From an uncultured Hyphomicrobiales bacterium (GTDB taxonomy: Bacteria > Pseudomonadota > Alphaproteobacteria > Rhizobiales > Beijerinckiaceae): 52,238 nt of DNA. The notes beneath the pieces are model-generated. The model made no database searches. It worked only from the letters and a program-made list of their open reading frames with translations, and had not been told where the DNA came from. The stretch is from the NCBI GenBank assembly GCA_903861645.1, contig CAIOVE010000058.1, forward strand, positions 1-52,238, given 5' to 3'. The position numbers and the translations under genes are program-made. Of the stretch, positions 8,492 through 17,286 are shown piece by piece. How positions within the stretch are numbered: position 1 is the stretch's first letter; each line of letters opens with the position of its first letter.

Positions 8492-9865
8492 ATGAGCGAC
8501 GGTCGGCCGGGATATCAACGCGCGGGCCTGGCCATTGTGCTGGCGGCGGGCGAGGGCACCCGCATGAAGTCCGCCATGCCCAAGGTGTTGCACAAGGTGG
8601 CGGGCCGATCGATGCTCGCCAACGCCATCGCCTCGGTCGCCGGCGCCGGCATCGAGCGGATCGCGGTGGTCGTCGGCCCGAACCGCGAGGATGTCGCGGC
8701 CGAGGCGGTCAAGGCCGCGCCCGCGTCGGAGACCTTCGTGCAGGTCGAGCGTCTGGGCACCGCGCATGCCGTGCTGGCCGCGCGCCCGGCGCTGGACAAG
8801 GGTTGCGACGATCTGCTCATCGTCTTCGCCGATACGCCGCTGATCCAGCCGGCGACATTCCTGGCGTTGCGCGCGGCGCTGGCGGACGGGGCGAGCGTCG
8901 CCGTTCTCGGTTTCGAGGCGCGCGACCCCACGGGCTACGGTCGCTTGCTGGTCGACGACAAGGGCCTTGCCGCCATCCGCGAGCACAAGGACGCCAGCGC
9001 CGACGAACGCGCGGTCACGCTGTGCAACGCGGGCCTGATGGCGATCGATGGCCGGCTGGCGCCGTCGATTCTCGACGCCATCAGGCCGAACAACGCCCAG
9101 AACGAATTCTATCTCACGGACGCCGTCTCCATCGCCCGCGCCCGCGGGTTGCGCGCGGCGGTTGTGCGCGCGCCCGAGGAAGAGGTCATGGGCGTCAACG
9201 ATCGCGTCCAGCTCGCCGCGGCCGAGGCCGTGGCCCAGTGGCGCCTGCGTGACAAGGCCATGCGGGATGGGGTCACCATGATCGCGCCCGAAACCGTTTT
9301 CATGTCCTTCGACACGAGGATCGGTCGCGATACCATCATCGAGCCCAACGTGATCTTCGGACCCGGCGTGACGATCGGCGAGGGCGTCCTCGTCAGGGCC
9401 TTCTCGCATTTCGATTCCGCCAGCGTGGCCGACCGGAGCGCCGTCGGCCCCTTCGCCCGTCTCCGGCCGGGCGCGCGCATCGATGTCGGCGCCAAGATCG
9501 GCAATTTCGTCGAGATCAAATCGGCCCACATCGGGCCCGGCTCGGCGGTCAGCCATCTCTCCTACATCGGCGACGCCACCGTGGGGGCGAAGGCCAATAT
9601 CGGCGCGGGCACGATCACCTGCAATTACGACGGTTTCGACAAGGCGCGCACCGAGATCGGCGCGGGCGCCTTCATCGGGTCGAATTCGGCGCTGGTGGCG
9701 CCGGTCAGGATCGGCGAGGGGGCCTATGTCGGTTCTGGCTCCGTGATCACCAAGGACGTCGAGGCGGACGCGCTGGCGGTTGGCCGCGGGCGCCAGTTCG
9801 AGAAGTCCGGTTGGGCGCGCGCTTTCCGGCAGGCGCGCGAGGGGCGGGAAAAGAAACGGGTCTGA
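8492..9865 (+). CDS. glmU: Bifunctional N-acetylglucosamine-1-phosphate uridyltransferase / glucosamine-1-phosphate acetyltransferase
   Basis: GlmU makes UDP-GlcNAc from glucosamine-1-phosphate in two steps, feeding peptidoglycan and lipopolysaccharide. The 457 residues match the usual length. The N-terminal nucleotidyltransferase shows the loop [11 protein letters not shown] (18-27) and the conserved Lys31 in MPKVLH. The C-terminal left-handed beta-helix has repeated hexapeptides, the stretch [21 protein letters not shown] bearing acetyltransferase active-site residues, and [11 protein letters not shown]. The start at 8492 gives the normal N-terminus and is preceded by AGAGGT; an ATG 18 bases upstream is possible. 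It is followed after 126 bp by glmS, which supplies its substrate precursor. Confidence 0.95.
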   Translation: MSDGRPGYQRAGLAIVLAAGEGTRMKSAMPKVLHKVAGRSMLANAIASVAGAGIERIAVVVGPNREDVAAEAVKAAPASETFVQVERLGTAHAVLAARPALDKGCDDLLIVFADTPLIQPATFLALRAALADGASVAVLGFEARDPTGYGRLLVDDKGLAAIREHKDASADERAVTLCNAGLMAIDGRLAPSILDAIRPNNAQNEFYLTDAVSIARARGLRAAVVRAPEEEVMGVNDRVQLAAAEAVAQWRLRDKAMRDGVTMIAPETVFMSFDTRIGRDTIIEPNVIFGPGVTIGEGVLVRAFSHFDSASVADRSAVGPFARLRPGARIDVGAKIGNFVEIKSAHIGPGSAVSHLSYIGDATVGAKANIGAGTITCNYDGFDKARTEIGAGAFIGSNSALVAPVRIGEGAYVGSGSVITKDVEADALAVGRGRQFEKSGWARAFRQAREGREKKRV

Positions 9866-9991
9866 TTCCGTTTCAGGCGCCTTTGTCATAAACCTTGTTT
9901 CAAAGTGATTTGAGCCATGGGGCCGCTTCGGCTTACGTCTTGCTGCAATGCACGCGCGGGCTGAGGCGCGTCCCGTTCTGGAGAACATCGT

Positions 9992-11818
9992 ATGTGCGGT
10001 ATCGTCGGGATCATCGGCTCCACGCCGGTCGCCGGGCAGATCGTCGAGGCGCTCAAGCGCCTCGAATACCGGGGCTATGATTCCGCCGGCGTGGCCACGC
10101 TGGAAAACGGACGGCTTCAGCGTCGCCGGGCGCAGGGCAAGTTGCGCAACCTTGAGCAGCGACTGGCGCAGGAGCCCCTGTCCGGCCCGATCGGCATCGG
10201 CCACACGCGCTGGGCCACCCATGGCAAGCCGACGGAGAACAATGCCCATCCCCACGCCAGCGACCGGCTCGCGGTGGTTCATAACGGCATCATCGAGAAT
10301 TTTCGCGAGCTGCGCGACGAGCTTCGCGGCAAGGGGCATGAGTTCCTGACCGAAACCGACACCGAGGTCGTCGCGCATCTCGTCACCGAGGAAATGCGGC
10401 AGGGCAAGGCCCCGACCGAGGCCGTCGCCGCGGCCCTGCCGCGCCTGCGCGGCGCCTTCGCGCTAGGTTTTGTCTTTGACGGATATCCCGATCTGCTGAT
10501 CGGCGCGCGTCAGGGCGCGCCCCTCGCCATCGGCTACGGCGAGGGCGAGATGTTCCTTGGCTCGGACGCGCTGGCGCTGGCGCCCTTCACCAGCGACATC
10601 ACCTATCTGGAGGATGGCGACTGGGTCGTGCTGACCCGCGAGGGCGCCACCTTCCGCGACGCCAACGGCTCCGTGGTTCAACGCGCGCGCCTGCGCAGCC
10701 AGGCGTCGGCCTTTCTCGTCGACAAGGGCAATCACCGCCATTTCATGGCGAAGGAAATCCACGAGCAGCCCGAGGTCGTCGGCCGGACGCTGGCGCATTA
10801 TCTCGATATGTCCTCGGGCGCGGTGCGGCTGCCGTTCGATCTGCCCTTCGACCCGAAGTCGCTGACGCGTGTGACAATCACCGCTTGCGGCACCGCCTAT
10901 TACGCGGGCCTCGTGGCGAAATACTGGTTCGAGCGTTTCGCCCGCCTGCCGGTCGAGATCGATGTCGCCTCGGAGTTCCGCTACCGCGAGGCGCCGCTGC
11001 CTGATAACGGCCTGATGATCGTCGTCTCGCAATCGGGCGAGACCGCCGACACGCTGGCGTCGTTGCGCTACGCCAAGCAACAGGGGCAGCACACGCTGAG
11101 CGTCGTGAACGTGACGACATCGACCATCGCGAGGGAATGCGACGTTGTCGCACCGACGCTGGCGGGGCCCGAGATCGGCGTCGCCTCGACGAAAGCCTTC
11201 ACGTGTCAGCTTGCCGTGCTGGCCTGTCTGGCGGTTGGAATCGCCCGCGCGCGCGGCGCCATCGACGCCCGTCGCGAGTCCGAACTCGTCTCGCAACTCA
11301 TCGCCGTGCCCGGCCTGCTTGCCGAGGCGATCAAGATGTCGCCCGCCGCCGAGAAACTCGCGGGCTCGCTGACCCGCGCGCGCGATGTTTTGTATCTCGG
11401 TCGCGGCACGTCCTATCCGCTGGCGCTCGAGGGCGCGCTCAAGCTGAAGGAAATTTCCTACATTCACGCCGAGGGCTACGCCGCCGGCGAACTCAAGCAC
11501 GGCCCGATCGCGCTGATTGATGAATCCATGCCGGTCATCGTCATCGCGCCGACCGACCCGGTGCTGGAAAAGACGGTTTCAAACATGCAGGAAGTCGCCG
11601 CGCGCGGCGGTCGCGTCATTCTGGTGTCGGACCAGCACGCGCTGCATGAGGCCGCCATCGCGGTCGAGGCGCATCTGTCGATGCCGGACATGGCGCCGGA
11701 GTTCGCCCCGATCGTTTATGCCGCGCCGATCCAGCTCATCGCCTATTACACGGCGGTGCTGATGGGCAAGGACGTCGACCAGCCGCGCAACCTCGCCAAA
11801 TCGGTGACGGTGGAATAA
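9992..11818 (+). CDS. glmS: Glutamine--fructose-6-phosphate aminotransferase (isomerizing)
   Basis: GlmS converts fructose-6-phosphate and glutamine to glucosamine-6-phosphate, the first step of amino-sugar synthesis. The 608-residue protein begins MCGIVGIIG, so removal of Met exposes the catalytic Cys of the class II glutamine amidotransferase domain (about 1-220). Two SIS sugar-isomerase domains follow (about 285-425 and 455-595), with VVSQSGETADT and YLGRGTSYPLALEGALKLKEISYIHAEGY, and the end is LAKSVTVE as usual. A GGAG site precedes the ATG. I see no glmS-type ribozyme in the 126 bp leader. The 3' end is only 10 bp from the convergent SRPBCC gene. Confidence 0.96.
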   Translation: MCGIVGIIGSTPVAGQIVEALKRLEYRGYDSAGVATLENGRLQRRRAQGKLRNLEQRLAQEPLSGPIGIGHTRWATHGKPTENNAHPHASDRLAVVHNGIIENFRELRDELRGKGHEFLTETDTEVVAHLVTEEMRQGKAPTEAVAAALPRLRGAFALGFVFDGYPDLLIGARQGAPLAIGYGEGEMFLGSDALALAPFTSDITYLEDGDWVVLTREGATFRDANGSVVQRARLRSQASAFLVDKGNHRHFMAKEIHEQPEVVGRTLAHYLDMSSGAVRLPFDLPFDPKSLTRVTITACGTAYYAGLVAKYWFERFARLPVEIDVASEFRYREAPLPDNGLMIVVSQSGETADTLASLRYAKQQGQHTLSVVNVTTSTIARECDVVAPTLAGPEIGVASTKAFTCQLAVLACLAVGIARARGAIDARRESELVSQLIAVPGLLAEAIKMSPAAEKLAGSLTRARDVLYLGRGTSYPLALEGALKLKEISYIHAEGYAAGELKHGPIALIDESMPVIVIAPTDPVLEKTVSNMQEVAARGGRVILVSDQHALHEAAIAVEAHLSMPDMAPEFAPIVYAAPIQLIAYYTAVLMGKDVDQPRNLAKSVTVE

Positions 11819-11828
11819 CGCGACGCGG

Positions 11829-12365
11829 TCAGGTTTTCTCGGCGAGCGCCTTCAGATTGGCGAGGCCCTTTTCAAAGTCGCGCCCGACCATTTTGTCGAC
11901 ATTGACGAAGACGTGGAAAATCTTGGCGATGAACGGCACGGGGCCGTTCATGCTCCACGTGACCACGGCGTCCGGGCCGCTGGCGTCGATGGTGAACTCA
12001 ACCGCGTTCCGCGCGGGAAAGGGCCTGGTGAACTCAAGCCGCATCGCCACCCGCGCCGGCGCGCTTGTCTCGACGATTTCCATGCGTCCGGAGCCTTGCT
12101 TGCGGCTATCCCATGAAAATGACGCGCCGGGCCCCTTGTCAGGGCCCGCGTAGGCAACCTTCTGCGCGGGGTCCTTCATCGCGAAGGGATTCCACAGGTT
12201 GAAGGCGTGGAAGTCCTCGATGAAGGAAAATACGCGCGCGGGCGGCGCCGCGATGGTCGTCGATCGCTTGACCCTGAACACGTCGGGTTTCATGGACGCG
12301 AACACCAGCAAGGCGCCGACGCCCATGACCAGAATGCCGCCGATATTGAGCAGATAGCCGATCAT
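11829..12365 (-). CDS. SRPBCC family (START-like) membrane-anchored protein
   Basis: A 178-residue protein with one N-terminal membrane segment (about 4-24) and a single SRPBCC/polyketide-cyclase-like domain. The family pattern is clear: RSTTIAAPPARVFSFIEDFHAFNLWNPF near the start, the middle SWDSRKQGSGRMEIVE, and the C-terminal helix VDKMVGRDFEKGLANLKALAE. Such domains bind hydrophobic ligands. Relatives with the same membrane segment are common in proteobacteria and have no settled function. The start at 12365 has GGAG at a good distance; longer frames to 12473 lack support. It is convergent with glmS and divergent from the TonB gene. Confidence 0.85.
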   Translation of the reverse strand: MIGYLLNIGGILVMGVGALLVFASMKPDVFRVKRSTTIAAPPARVFSFIEDFHAFNLWNPFAMKDPAQKVAYAGPDKGPGASFSWDSRKQGSGRMEIVETSAPARVAMRLEFTRPFPARNAVEFTIDASGPDAVVTWSMNGPVPFIAKIFHVFVNVDKMVGRDFEKGLANLKALAEKT

Positions 12366-12495
12366 CGCCGCGTCTCCGATCGCGCCGTCTCGCGATATCG
12401 GACAGCTTAGGCAGGGGCGAGGCGCCATGCAAACCGCCGCGCACGTCGATGCCCCGCCATTGCCCGGCCGCATTGCCGCGCCTTAAGGTTCGCCC

Positions 12496-13377
12496 ATGAC
12501 GAATGCCTTCGACATCGCGCCGGAATTCGTGGCGCCCGGCGGGATGAAGCGCTTTCGCGATCCGCGCGCGTCGACGAGGGCGTGGATCGCTTTCGCCGTC
12601 GCCTGCCTTCTGCATGTCGGGTTCGTCGGCCTGTTCATCTACGACGACTTGAAAAGCCAATCCGGCGCCTCGACGGCGGAAACGACGTCGGACGTCGATC
12701 TTGTCGACGAGAGCGAAACAACCGGCAAGGCCGACCACGGCGACGCTGGAGGGGAGAAGACGGAAACGCCCGGCGGGTCGGAGGGCGCCAAATCCGGGCA
12801 AGCCAGCGCATCGGCGGAGCCGTCCCCGACGCGTGAACCCGTCGAAACGCCGCGACAGCCAGCCGCCGCGCCCGAAGCGCCCGAAGACGCGAAGCCGCCG
12901 CCGTCCGATGCGCCGGGGCCCGCCGGGCCCGCGGAGCCGCCGCCGCCGCCCGCCAGCGGAGGCGCGCCGAATGACGCCCCCGCGCAAGCCGAACAACCAA
13001 CGGCCGCCACGGCTGGCGTGGGCGCGCGTCCGCCGCCGCGTCTGCCGACCTTCGCCATGCCCAATTTGCTCGGCGCAACGCAGGCGCCGACGCTTGGAAC
13101 CGCCCTGAGCGAGGAATACAAGGGCGTCGTTTATGGCATGCTGGAGAGGGCCAAGCGCGATCCGGATGGGCCGCGCCCGCGACCGCTGTCGGCGGTCGTG
13201 ACCTTCGATATCGATGACGCCGGCAATCCCCGTTCTGTCGCCCTGGCGCGGGGATCGGGTCGTCCCGACATCGACGCCGAGGCGTTGGCGCTGGTGCGCC
13301 GCGCCGCGCCATTCCCGCCGCCGCCGCCCGGCGTGTTTCGATCCTTCGCGCCGATGATCATTTTTCCGGCGCATTGA
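12496..13377 (+). CDS. Energy transducer TonB family protein
   Basis: TonB couples the proton-motive force, through ExbB/ExbD, to outer-membrane receptors. This 293-residue protein has a short cytoplasmic N-terminus, a membrane anchor (about 30-49), an acidic then Pro/Ala-rich periplasmic spacer (about 85-175, with runs of five prolines), and a C-terminal TonB domain (about 205-293) with AVVTFDIDDAGNPRSVALARGSGRPDIDAEALALVRRAAPFPPPP. No exbB or exbD lies in the window. A TonB-dependent receptor is encoded 20 kb away, and a direct link is not shown. The ATG is preceded by TTAAGGTTCGCCC. Assignment to the family is firm; the receptor served is unknown. Confidence 0.88.
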   Translation: MTNAFDIAPEFVAPGGMKRFRDPRASTRAWIAFAVACLLHVGFVGLFIYDDLKSQSGASTAETTSDVDLVDESETTGKADHGDAGGEKTETPGGSEGAKSGQASASAEPSPTREPVETPRQPAAAPEAPEDAKPPPSDAPGPAGPAEPPPPPASGGAPNDAPAQAEQPTAATAGVGARPPPRLPTFAMPNLLGATQAPTLGTALSEEYKGVVYGMLERAKRDPDGPRPRPLSAVVTFDIDDAGNPRSVALARGSGRPDIDAEALALVRRAAPFPPPPPGVFRSFAPMIIFPAH

Positions 13378-13463
13378 CGCGCCGGCAAAACGGTGGCCTC
13401 TCGCTTGCTTCGGGATGGTGGGAGCGGCATGTTTCCCGCCGAACGACGTCAGTCTGGAAATCG

Positions 13464-14192
13464 ATGACCGATCCAACGCCATTTCAAACCGGCCCGGATT
13501 TGCCGAGAATGTCGCCGACCGAGGCGCGACCGGCCTTCGGCTCGGGCATCCGCACGTGGTTCCTCACCGGTGTGGTGATCGCCGGTCCGTTGGCGGTCAC
13601 GGTCTGGCTGGTCATCTGGTTTACCGACACGGTGGACGCGTGGGTCAAGCCGCTCGTGCCGCCAACCCTCTGGCCGGACACCTATTTGCCGGTCCGCTTG
13701 CCGGGAACGGGCGTGGTGCTGGCGTTTCTGGGATTGACGCTTCTTGGCTTCCTCGCCGCTAATCTCGCCGGGCGCACGCTGATCCGCCTGAGCGAACGCA
13801 TGCTCGATCGCATTCCCGCCGTACGCGGCATCTACAAGGGCGCCAAGCAAGTTTTCGAAACGCTGTTTTCGCAGGGCGGCACCTCGTTCCGCCGTGTCGG
13901 CCTCGTCGAATATCCCTCGAAGGGCATGTGGTCGGTCGTGCTGATTTCAACGCCGCCGGCCGACGCCGTCGCGCGCGGCCTTCCCCAGCCCGGCGATTAC
14001 GTTTCCGTCTTCCTGCCCTGCGCGCCCAATCCGACCACGGGTTTCTGGTTCTATCTGCCGGCCGCGAACGTGATCGAGGTGCAGATCACGCCCGACGAGG
14101 CATTCAAGCTGATCATGTCCGCCGGCGTGATCCAGCCGGGGCAGGGCAAGGTCGCCGAACTCGCCGCGGAGGCGCGCAGGACATCGGCCTGA
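13464..14192 (+). CDS. DUF502 family inner-membrane protein
   Basis: A 242-residue member of the DUF502 family, whose biochemical role is not established. Two membrane segments (about 31-53 and 82-102) flank a periplasmic loop. The family signature ERMLDRIPAVRGIYKGAKQVFETLF (about 111-135, quoted only in part by key residues R-I-P, Y-K-x-x-K-Q) follows the second segment, then the conserved G-x-W-SVVL and VFLPCAPNPTTGFW stretches of the soluble domain. I took the ATG at 13464; a frame from 13374 adds residues unlike the family and overlaps the TonB stop. It follows the TonB gene by 86 bp on the same strand and converges on the haem/propeller gene, with a strong hairpin between. Confidence 0.88.
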   Translation: MTDPTPFQTGPDLPRMSPTEARPAFGSGIRTWFLTGVVIAGPLAVTVWLVIWFTDTVDAWVKPLVPPTLWPDTYLPVRLPGTGVVLAFLGLTLLGFLAANLAGRTLIRLSERMLDRIPAVRGIYKGAKQVFETLFSQGGTSFRRVGLVEYPSKGMWSVVLISTPPADAVARGLPQPGDYVSVFLPCAPNPTTGFWFYLPAANVIEVQITPDEAFKLIMSAGVIQPGQGKVAELAAEARRTSA

Positions 14193-14201
14193 TCATCCCG
14201 G

Positions 14202-14233
14202 CGGACGGGGCGCGAAAGCGGGCGCCCCGTCCG
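14202..14233. terminator. Bidirectional hairpin between convergent genes
   Basis: A perfect 12-bp inverted repeat (CGGACGGGGCGC at 14202-14213 and its complement at 14222-14233, 8-base loop) fills the 62 bp between the DUF502 gene and the convergent haem/propeller gene. No T-run follows on either side, so it may stop transcription weakly or protect 3' ends. Confidence 0.55.
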
Positions 14234-14254
14234 GGAGGTTCGGCGACGCGCGCG

Positions 14255-15904
14255 TCAGTCGAGCGGCTCGACCTTCACGATCGACGCGCCATGGTTCGAT
14301 CCGACCCAGAACGTCGGGATGGGCGTCGAGTTGTCGACGAACATGCGGCGCATGTTCGTATCGCGCGGCAAGGGATATTCGACCACCGCGCCGTTTTTTG
14401 GATCGAGACGGATCACGCGATCGGTCGACATGCCGCCGGTCCACAAATCGCCGTTCTTGTCCCAGATCACATCGTAGGGCGTCGAATATTTCGTCGGCAG
14501 TCCGTATTCCGTGAACTTCTCGGTCGTGGTGTCGAACATGGCGATCTTGTTGCCGCGATATTCGGCGAACCAGAAGCGGTCCTGTCCATCCATGTGACCG
14601 CGGCGGTTGCGCGACATCGGCGTCGGCGTTTGATAGGTCTTCGTGCTGAAGTCCTTCGCGTCGACGCGCATGATGTAGTTTGACTGGAAGTCGGTCAGAT
14701 ACAGATTGTTGTGGGAGTCCGGCACGATATCGTAGAACGAATGGGCGTTGACGCCGCCGGGCAACTTGCTGATCGGATCGAGATCCTCGTATTTGCCGGT
14801 CGCGACATCGAGGCGCAGGATGCCTTGGGAACCCGCGTCGTTCACCCAGATCTTGCCATCCAGATGCTGGTTCAGCGTGACCATGTTGAGCTGGGTGTCG
14901 TCCTTGTTGCGTTCGTTCGACACGGGGTAATAGGTGAACTGCTCGGTCTTCGGATCGAACTTGGCGATCGAGGCCTGATACATCATGCCGATCCACAGGT
15001 TGCCCTGCTTGTCGGGGTTGATGTCGAGATTGCCCGTCGGCCACTCCGGCTTGAACTGCGTCATCTTGATTTCGCTTGGCTTGCCCGTCACCGGATCGAG
15101 CTTGCCAAGGAACTGTTCGCCGAAATTCGTGTAATAGACCGTACCGTTCTCCACGATCACGTCATGCGGCTCGATCGTCGGGCGCGGCAGATCATATTCG
15201 GTGATCACGACATGCGTGCCGCGACCCTTGACCCGCGGCAATGTCTTCAACTCGTAGTTCCACTGCGGACCCTGGCTCAGATTGATGCTGGCGAGGAAGT
15301 CCGCCATTTTGCGGAAGCGCTTCTCGGGATCGCTGGAGCGCGAGAACTCCTTGCGCGGTTGAGGTTTTACCGGCTGACTGACCTGTGCATAGGTCGACAT
15401 GCGCGTCTGGATGTCGACGAAGCCATCGGAGTCGTAGGACGATTTCACGATGCGCTCGAGCGTGTGGCAACTGACGCAGTTGACCAGTTGCAGCTTGTCG
15501 TCCTCCGAGCCGGGCACGCTCATCATCCACTCGGCGTTGGTCATTTGCTTGGCGAGGTTGCGGGTCTTTTTCAGCTTGATGTCATTGGTCGCGCCGACGC
15601 TCGCCAGTTCGATGCTTTTCGCGCCATCGATTTCATAACCCGTCGCGCGGATCGAGAGCGTGTATTTGCCCGGTTCGAGCTTGCCGGCCGGAAACGCGAA
15701 ATGGCCCTTGTCGTCGGAGATCACGCTGACGGTGATGTTCGAGCCTTCCTTTTTCGCGCTGACGATAACGCCTTCCATGGCGCCTTCCTCGGTGGAGGAA
15801 ACGACGCCGCTCATGGCGGCGCCCTGCGCGCTGGCCGTCGCCGGATAACCCAGCGCCAGCAATCCGATCATGGCGACACTCGACAGCAAAGCCCTGTGCG
15901 GCAT
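14255..15904 (-). CDS. Periplasmic haem-binding protein with carboxypeptidase-regulatory domain and streptogramin-lyase-like beta-propeller
   Basis: A 549-residue exported protein with three parts. A signal peptide ends at ASAQ (about 27). A carboxypeptidase-regulatory-like beta domain follows (about 30-112: GVVSSTEEGAMEGVIVSAKKEG, with GHFAFPAGKLEPGKYTLSIRATGY). A helical stretch has a c-type haem motif CVSCH (143-147). A long repeated-blade region (about 215-549) resembles virginiamycin B lyase/SMP-30 propellers: blades such as VYYTNFGEQFLGKLDPVTGK, GNLWIGMMYQASIAKFDPKT, DRFWFAEYRGNKIAMFDTTT, GDLWTGGMSTDRVIRLDPKN. The antibiotic-lyase activity should not be assumed. One haem suggests electron transfer or redox sensing in the periplasm. 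The start has an excellent AGGGAGGG site. Function unknown. Confidence 0.85.
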   Translation of the reverse strand: MPHRALLSSVAMIGLLALGYPATASAQGAAMSGVVSSTEEGAMEGVIVSAKKEGSNITVSVISDDKGHFAFPAGKLEPGKYTLSIRATGYEIDGAKSIELASVGATNDIKLKKTRNLAKQMTNAEWMMSVPGSEDDKLQLVNCVSCHTLERIVKSSYDSDGFVDIQTRMSTYAQVSQPVKPQPRKEFSRSSDPEKRFRKMADFLASINLSQGPQWNYELKTLPRVKGRGTHVVITEYDLPRPTIEPHDVIVENGTVYYTNFGEQFLGKLDPVTGKPSEIKMTQFKPEWPTGNLDINPDKQGNLWIGMMYQASIAKFDPKTEQFTYYPVSNERNKDDTQLNMVTLNQHLDGKIWVNDAGSQGILRLDVATGKYEDLDPISKLPGGVNAHSFYDIVPDSHNNLYLTDFQSNYIMRVDAKDFSTKTYQTPTPMSRNRRGHMDGQDRFWFAEYRGNKIAMFDTTTEKFTEYGLPTKYSTPYDVIWDKNGDLWTGGMSTDRVIRLDPKNGAVVEYPLPRDTNMRRMFVDNSTPIPTFWVGSNHGASIVKVEPLD

Positions 15905-15996
15905 TAGACCCTCCCTTGGCGCCGGACTTCGCCGGTCGATCCACTTTACGGAGTTAGTCTGCGCTCGCGCGCGCCGCGAGGCAAGGGCCGCTGGCG

Positions 15997-17139
15997 TCAG
16001 CCCTTTCTGACCGGCGCGAGCGCCAGCTTTGCCGGCGCGTGCGCCATGTCGATGTCGTTTGGCCGCGCCGGACGCGGAAGCTGGAAGGAATACTTGCGAT
16101 CCTCGAACGCGCCATGCAGGCGAAAGTGACTGATCGGCAAAACGCGCGCCGCCCTCAAATCCGGGTTTAGCGTCAGATAAGCCGCGATGTCGAAGTCCTC
16201 GGGCAGCCAATCGTGGTCGCGCGGCGTTGGCGCGTCGAGCGCGAACGGGCGGAAACCCAGATACCGCCGCCATTTGTCGCGTCCATCCGCGCCTTCCTCG
16301 ACGGCGCCGTAGGAAAGAAAATCCGCGCCCTGGACGAGCGGGTCGTTGCTTTCCAGCAGCCACTCCATGATGTCGAACAGGAGCGTTTTCATCACGCCGT
16401 CGCGCAACGCGGCGCCATGCCCCATGAAGAAAACCACCTCGATCAGATTGCCCGAGCGACCGAGGGTGGCCTTGCCCATCATGCGGTCCGGGTCGGAATC
16501 CCTGAAGACGCCGAAGTCGATTTGCCAGTGTTCGGCGCAGCGCGGTTGCGGGATCGGCGTCGCCTGATCGATGAAAGCGGCCTCGTGGCGCGCCGGGGCG
16601 GGCGCCGCGACGGCCTTGCCCATGACGCCACCCGAGCGGACCGGTTTCGAGCGAATGATGTCATCGAGGGAAGCCGGATGCGATTGCGGCCCGATTCGCC
16701 GGGTTGCGTAGCCGAGCTTGCGGGCGCGCGCCACCTCGCGGCGGTCGTTGCCATCCGAAATCCTGGAAACGTGACGGACGTAATCCGCCATCGACGAAAA
16801 TTCGCCTAGTGGCACCATGGCCGCGAAGGGCCGAATTCGGGCGTGCGTGGAGGCGGTGTCGGGATTTCGCGAAAAGCCGCGCAGGCCGAACCAGCGGGCG
16901 GCGACATGTCGCGCGCAACGCGGATTGTCACAGCCGCAGCGCAGACGCAACGACGCGACCGGCGCGCGATCGCCGGCTTTAAGGCCATTGCGGGACAGCC
17001 GATTCTTGTGGGCGACGGTCTCGAAAACCTTCACCCAGCGAAACGCAGAAACGGAACCTTCCGCGACACTCCAGACAACGCGCGTCGACGCCGCGCCAAG
17101 TGCGCCCTTGAAATCCAACGAACCCAGTCCCCCAACCAA
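15997..17139 (-). CDS. Unrecognised protein, possibly GNAT/FemAB-like, with a C-terminal NPDL/HG repeat-like motif
   Basis: I do not recognise a named family. Up to 380 residues can be read from a TTG at 17139; the true start is uncertain, but codon use looks coding throughout and the central domain seems to begin upstream of the internal ATGs. The central part (about 105-290) runs from ARIRPFAAMVPLGEF through DGNDRREVARARKLGY and IIRSKPVRSGGVMGK to VVFFMGHGAALRDGVM and WRRYLGFRPF, which by pattern could be an acyltransferase fold of the GNAT/FemAB kind. A Cys-containing stretch CGCDNPRCARH lies near residue 70. The C-terminus (DFDIAAYLTLNPDLRAARV...HFRLHG) matches the YLxxNPDL...HxxxHG motif seen at the ends of surface-polysaccharide and secreted proteins. 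Confidence 0.65.
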   Translation of the reverse strand: MVGGLGSLDFKGALGAASTRVVWSVAEGSVSAFRWVKVFETVAHKNRLSRNGLKAGDRAPVASLRLRCGCDNPRCARHVAARWFGLRGFSRNPDTASTHARIRPFAAMVPLGEFSSMADYVRHVSRISDGNDRREVARARKLGYATRRIGPQSHPASLDDIIRSKPVRSGGVMGKAVAAPAPARHEAAFIDQATPIPQPRCAEHWQIDFGVFRDSDPDRMMGKATLGRSGNLIEVVFFMGHGAALRDGVMKTLLFDIMEWLLESNDPLVQGADFLSYGAVEEGADGRDKWRRYLGFRPFALDAPTPRDHDWLPEDFDIAAYLTLNPDLRAARVLPISHFRLHGAFEDRKYSFQLPRPARPNDIDMAHAPAKLALAPVRKG

Positions 17140-17286
17140 CCGCCCTGACGCGGCCCGGATTGCCCGGACGCCGCTGATAAGACGCAGCCGAAAACACTAT
17201 ATTGTGAAACGGTTGACGCTCAAACCACCGGCTTGGGCCGATGGCGACTTTTTCCACGACTGTGACCAGAAAAACCCGGTCGTCCC

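Noticed and set aside
9866-9991. Possible glmS ribozyme or riboswitch in the glmU-glmS gap.
   Set aside because: Only 126 bp and no conserved core; such ribozymes are found mainly in Firmicutes and their relatives.
8399-10378. A 659-codon minus-strand open frame across glmU and the start of glmS.
   Set aside because: It runs through two unmistakable genes and the gap between them, which shows it is only a stop-free shadow.
14255-15904. Virginiamycin B (streptogramin) resistance lyase.
   Set aside because: The propeller resembles that family, but the extra domains and haem motif point to another role; similar propellers are common and mostly not resistance enzymes.
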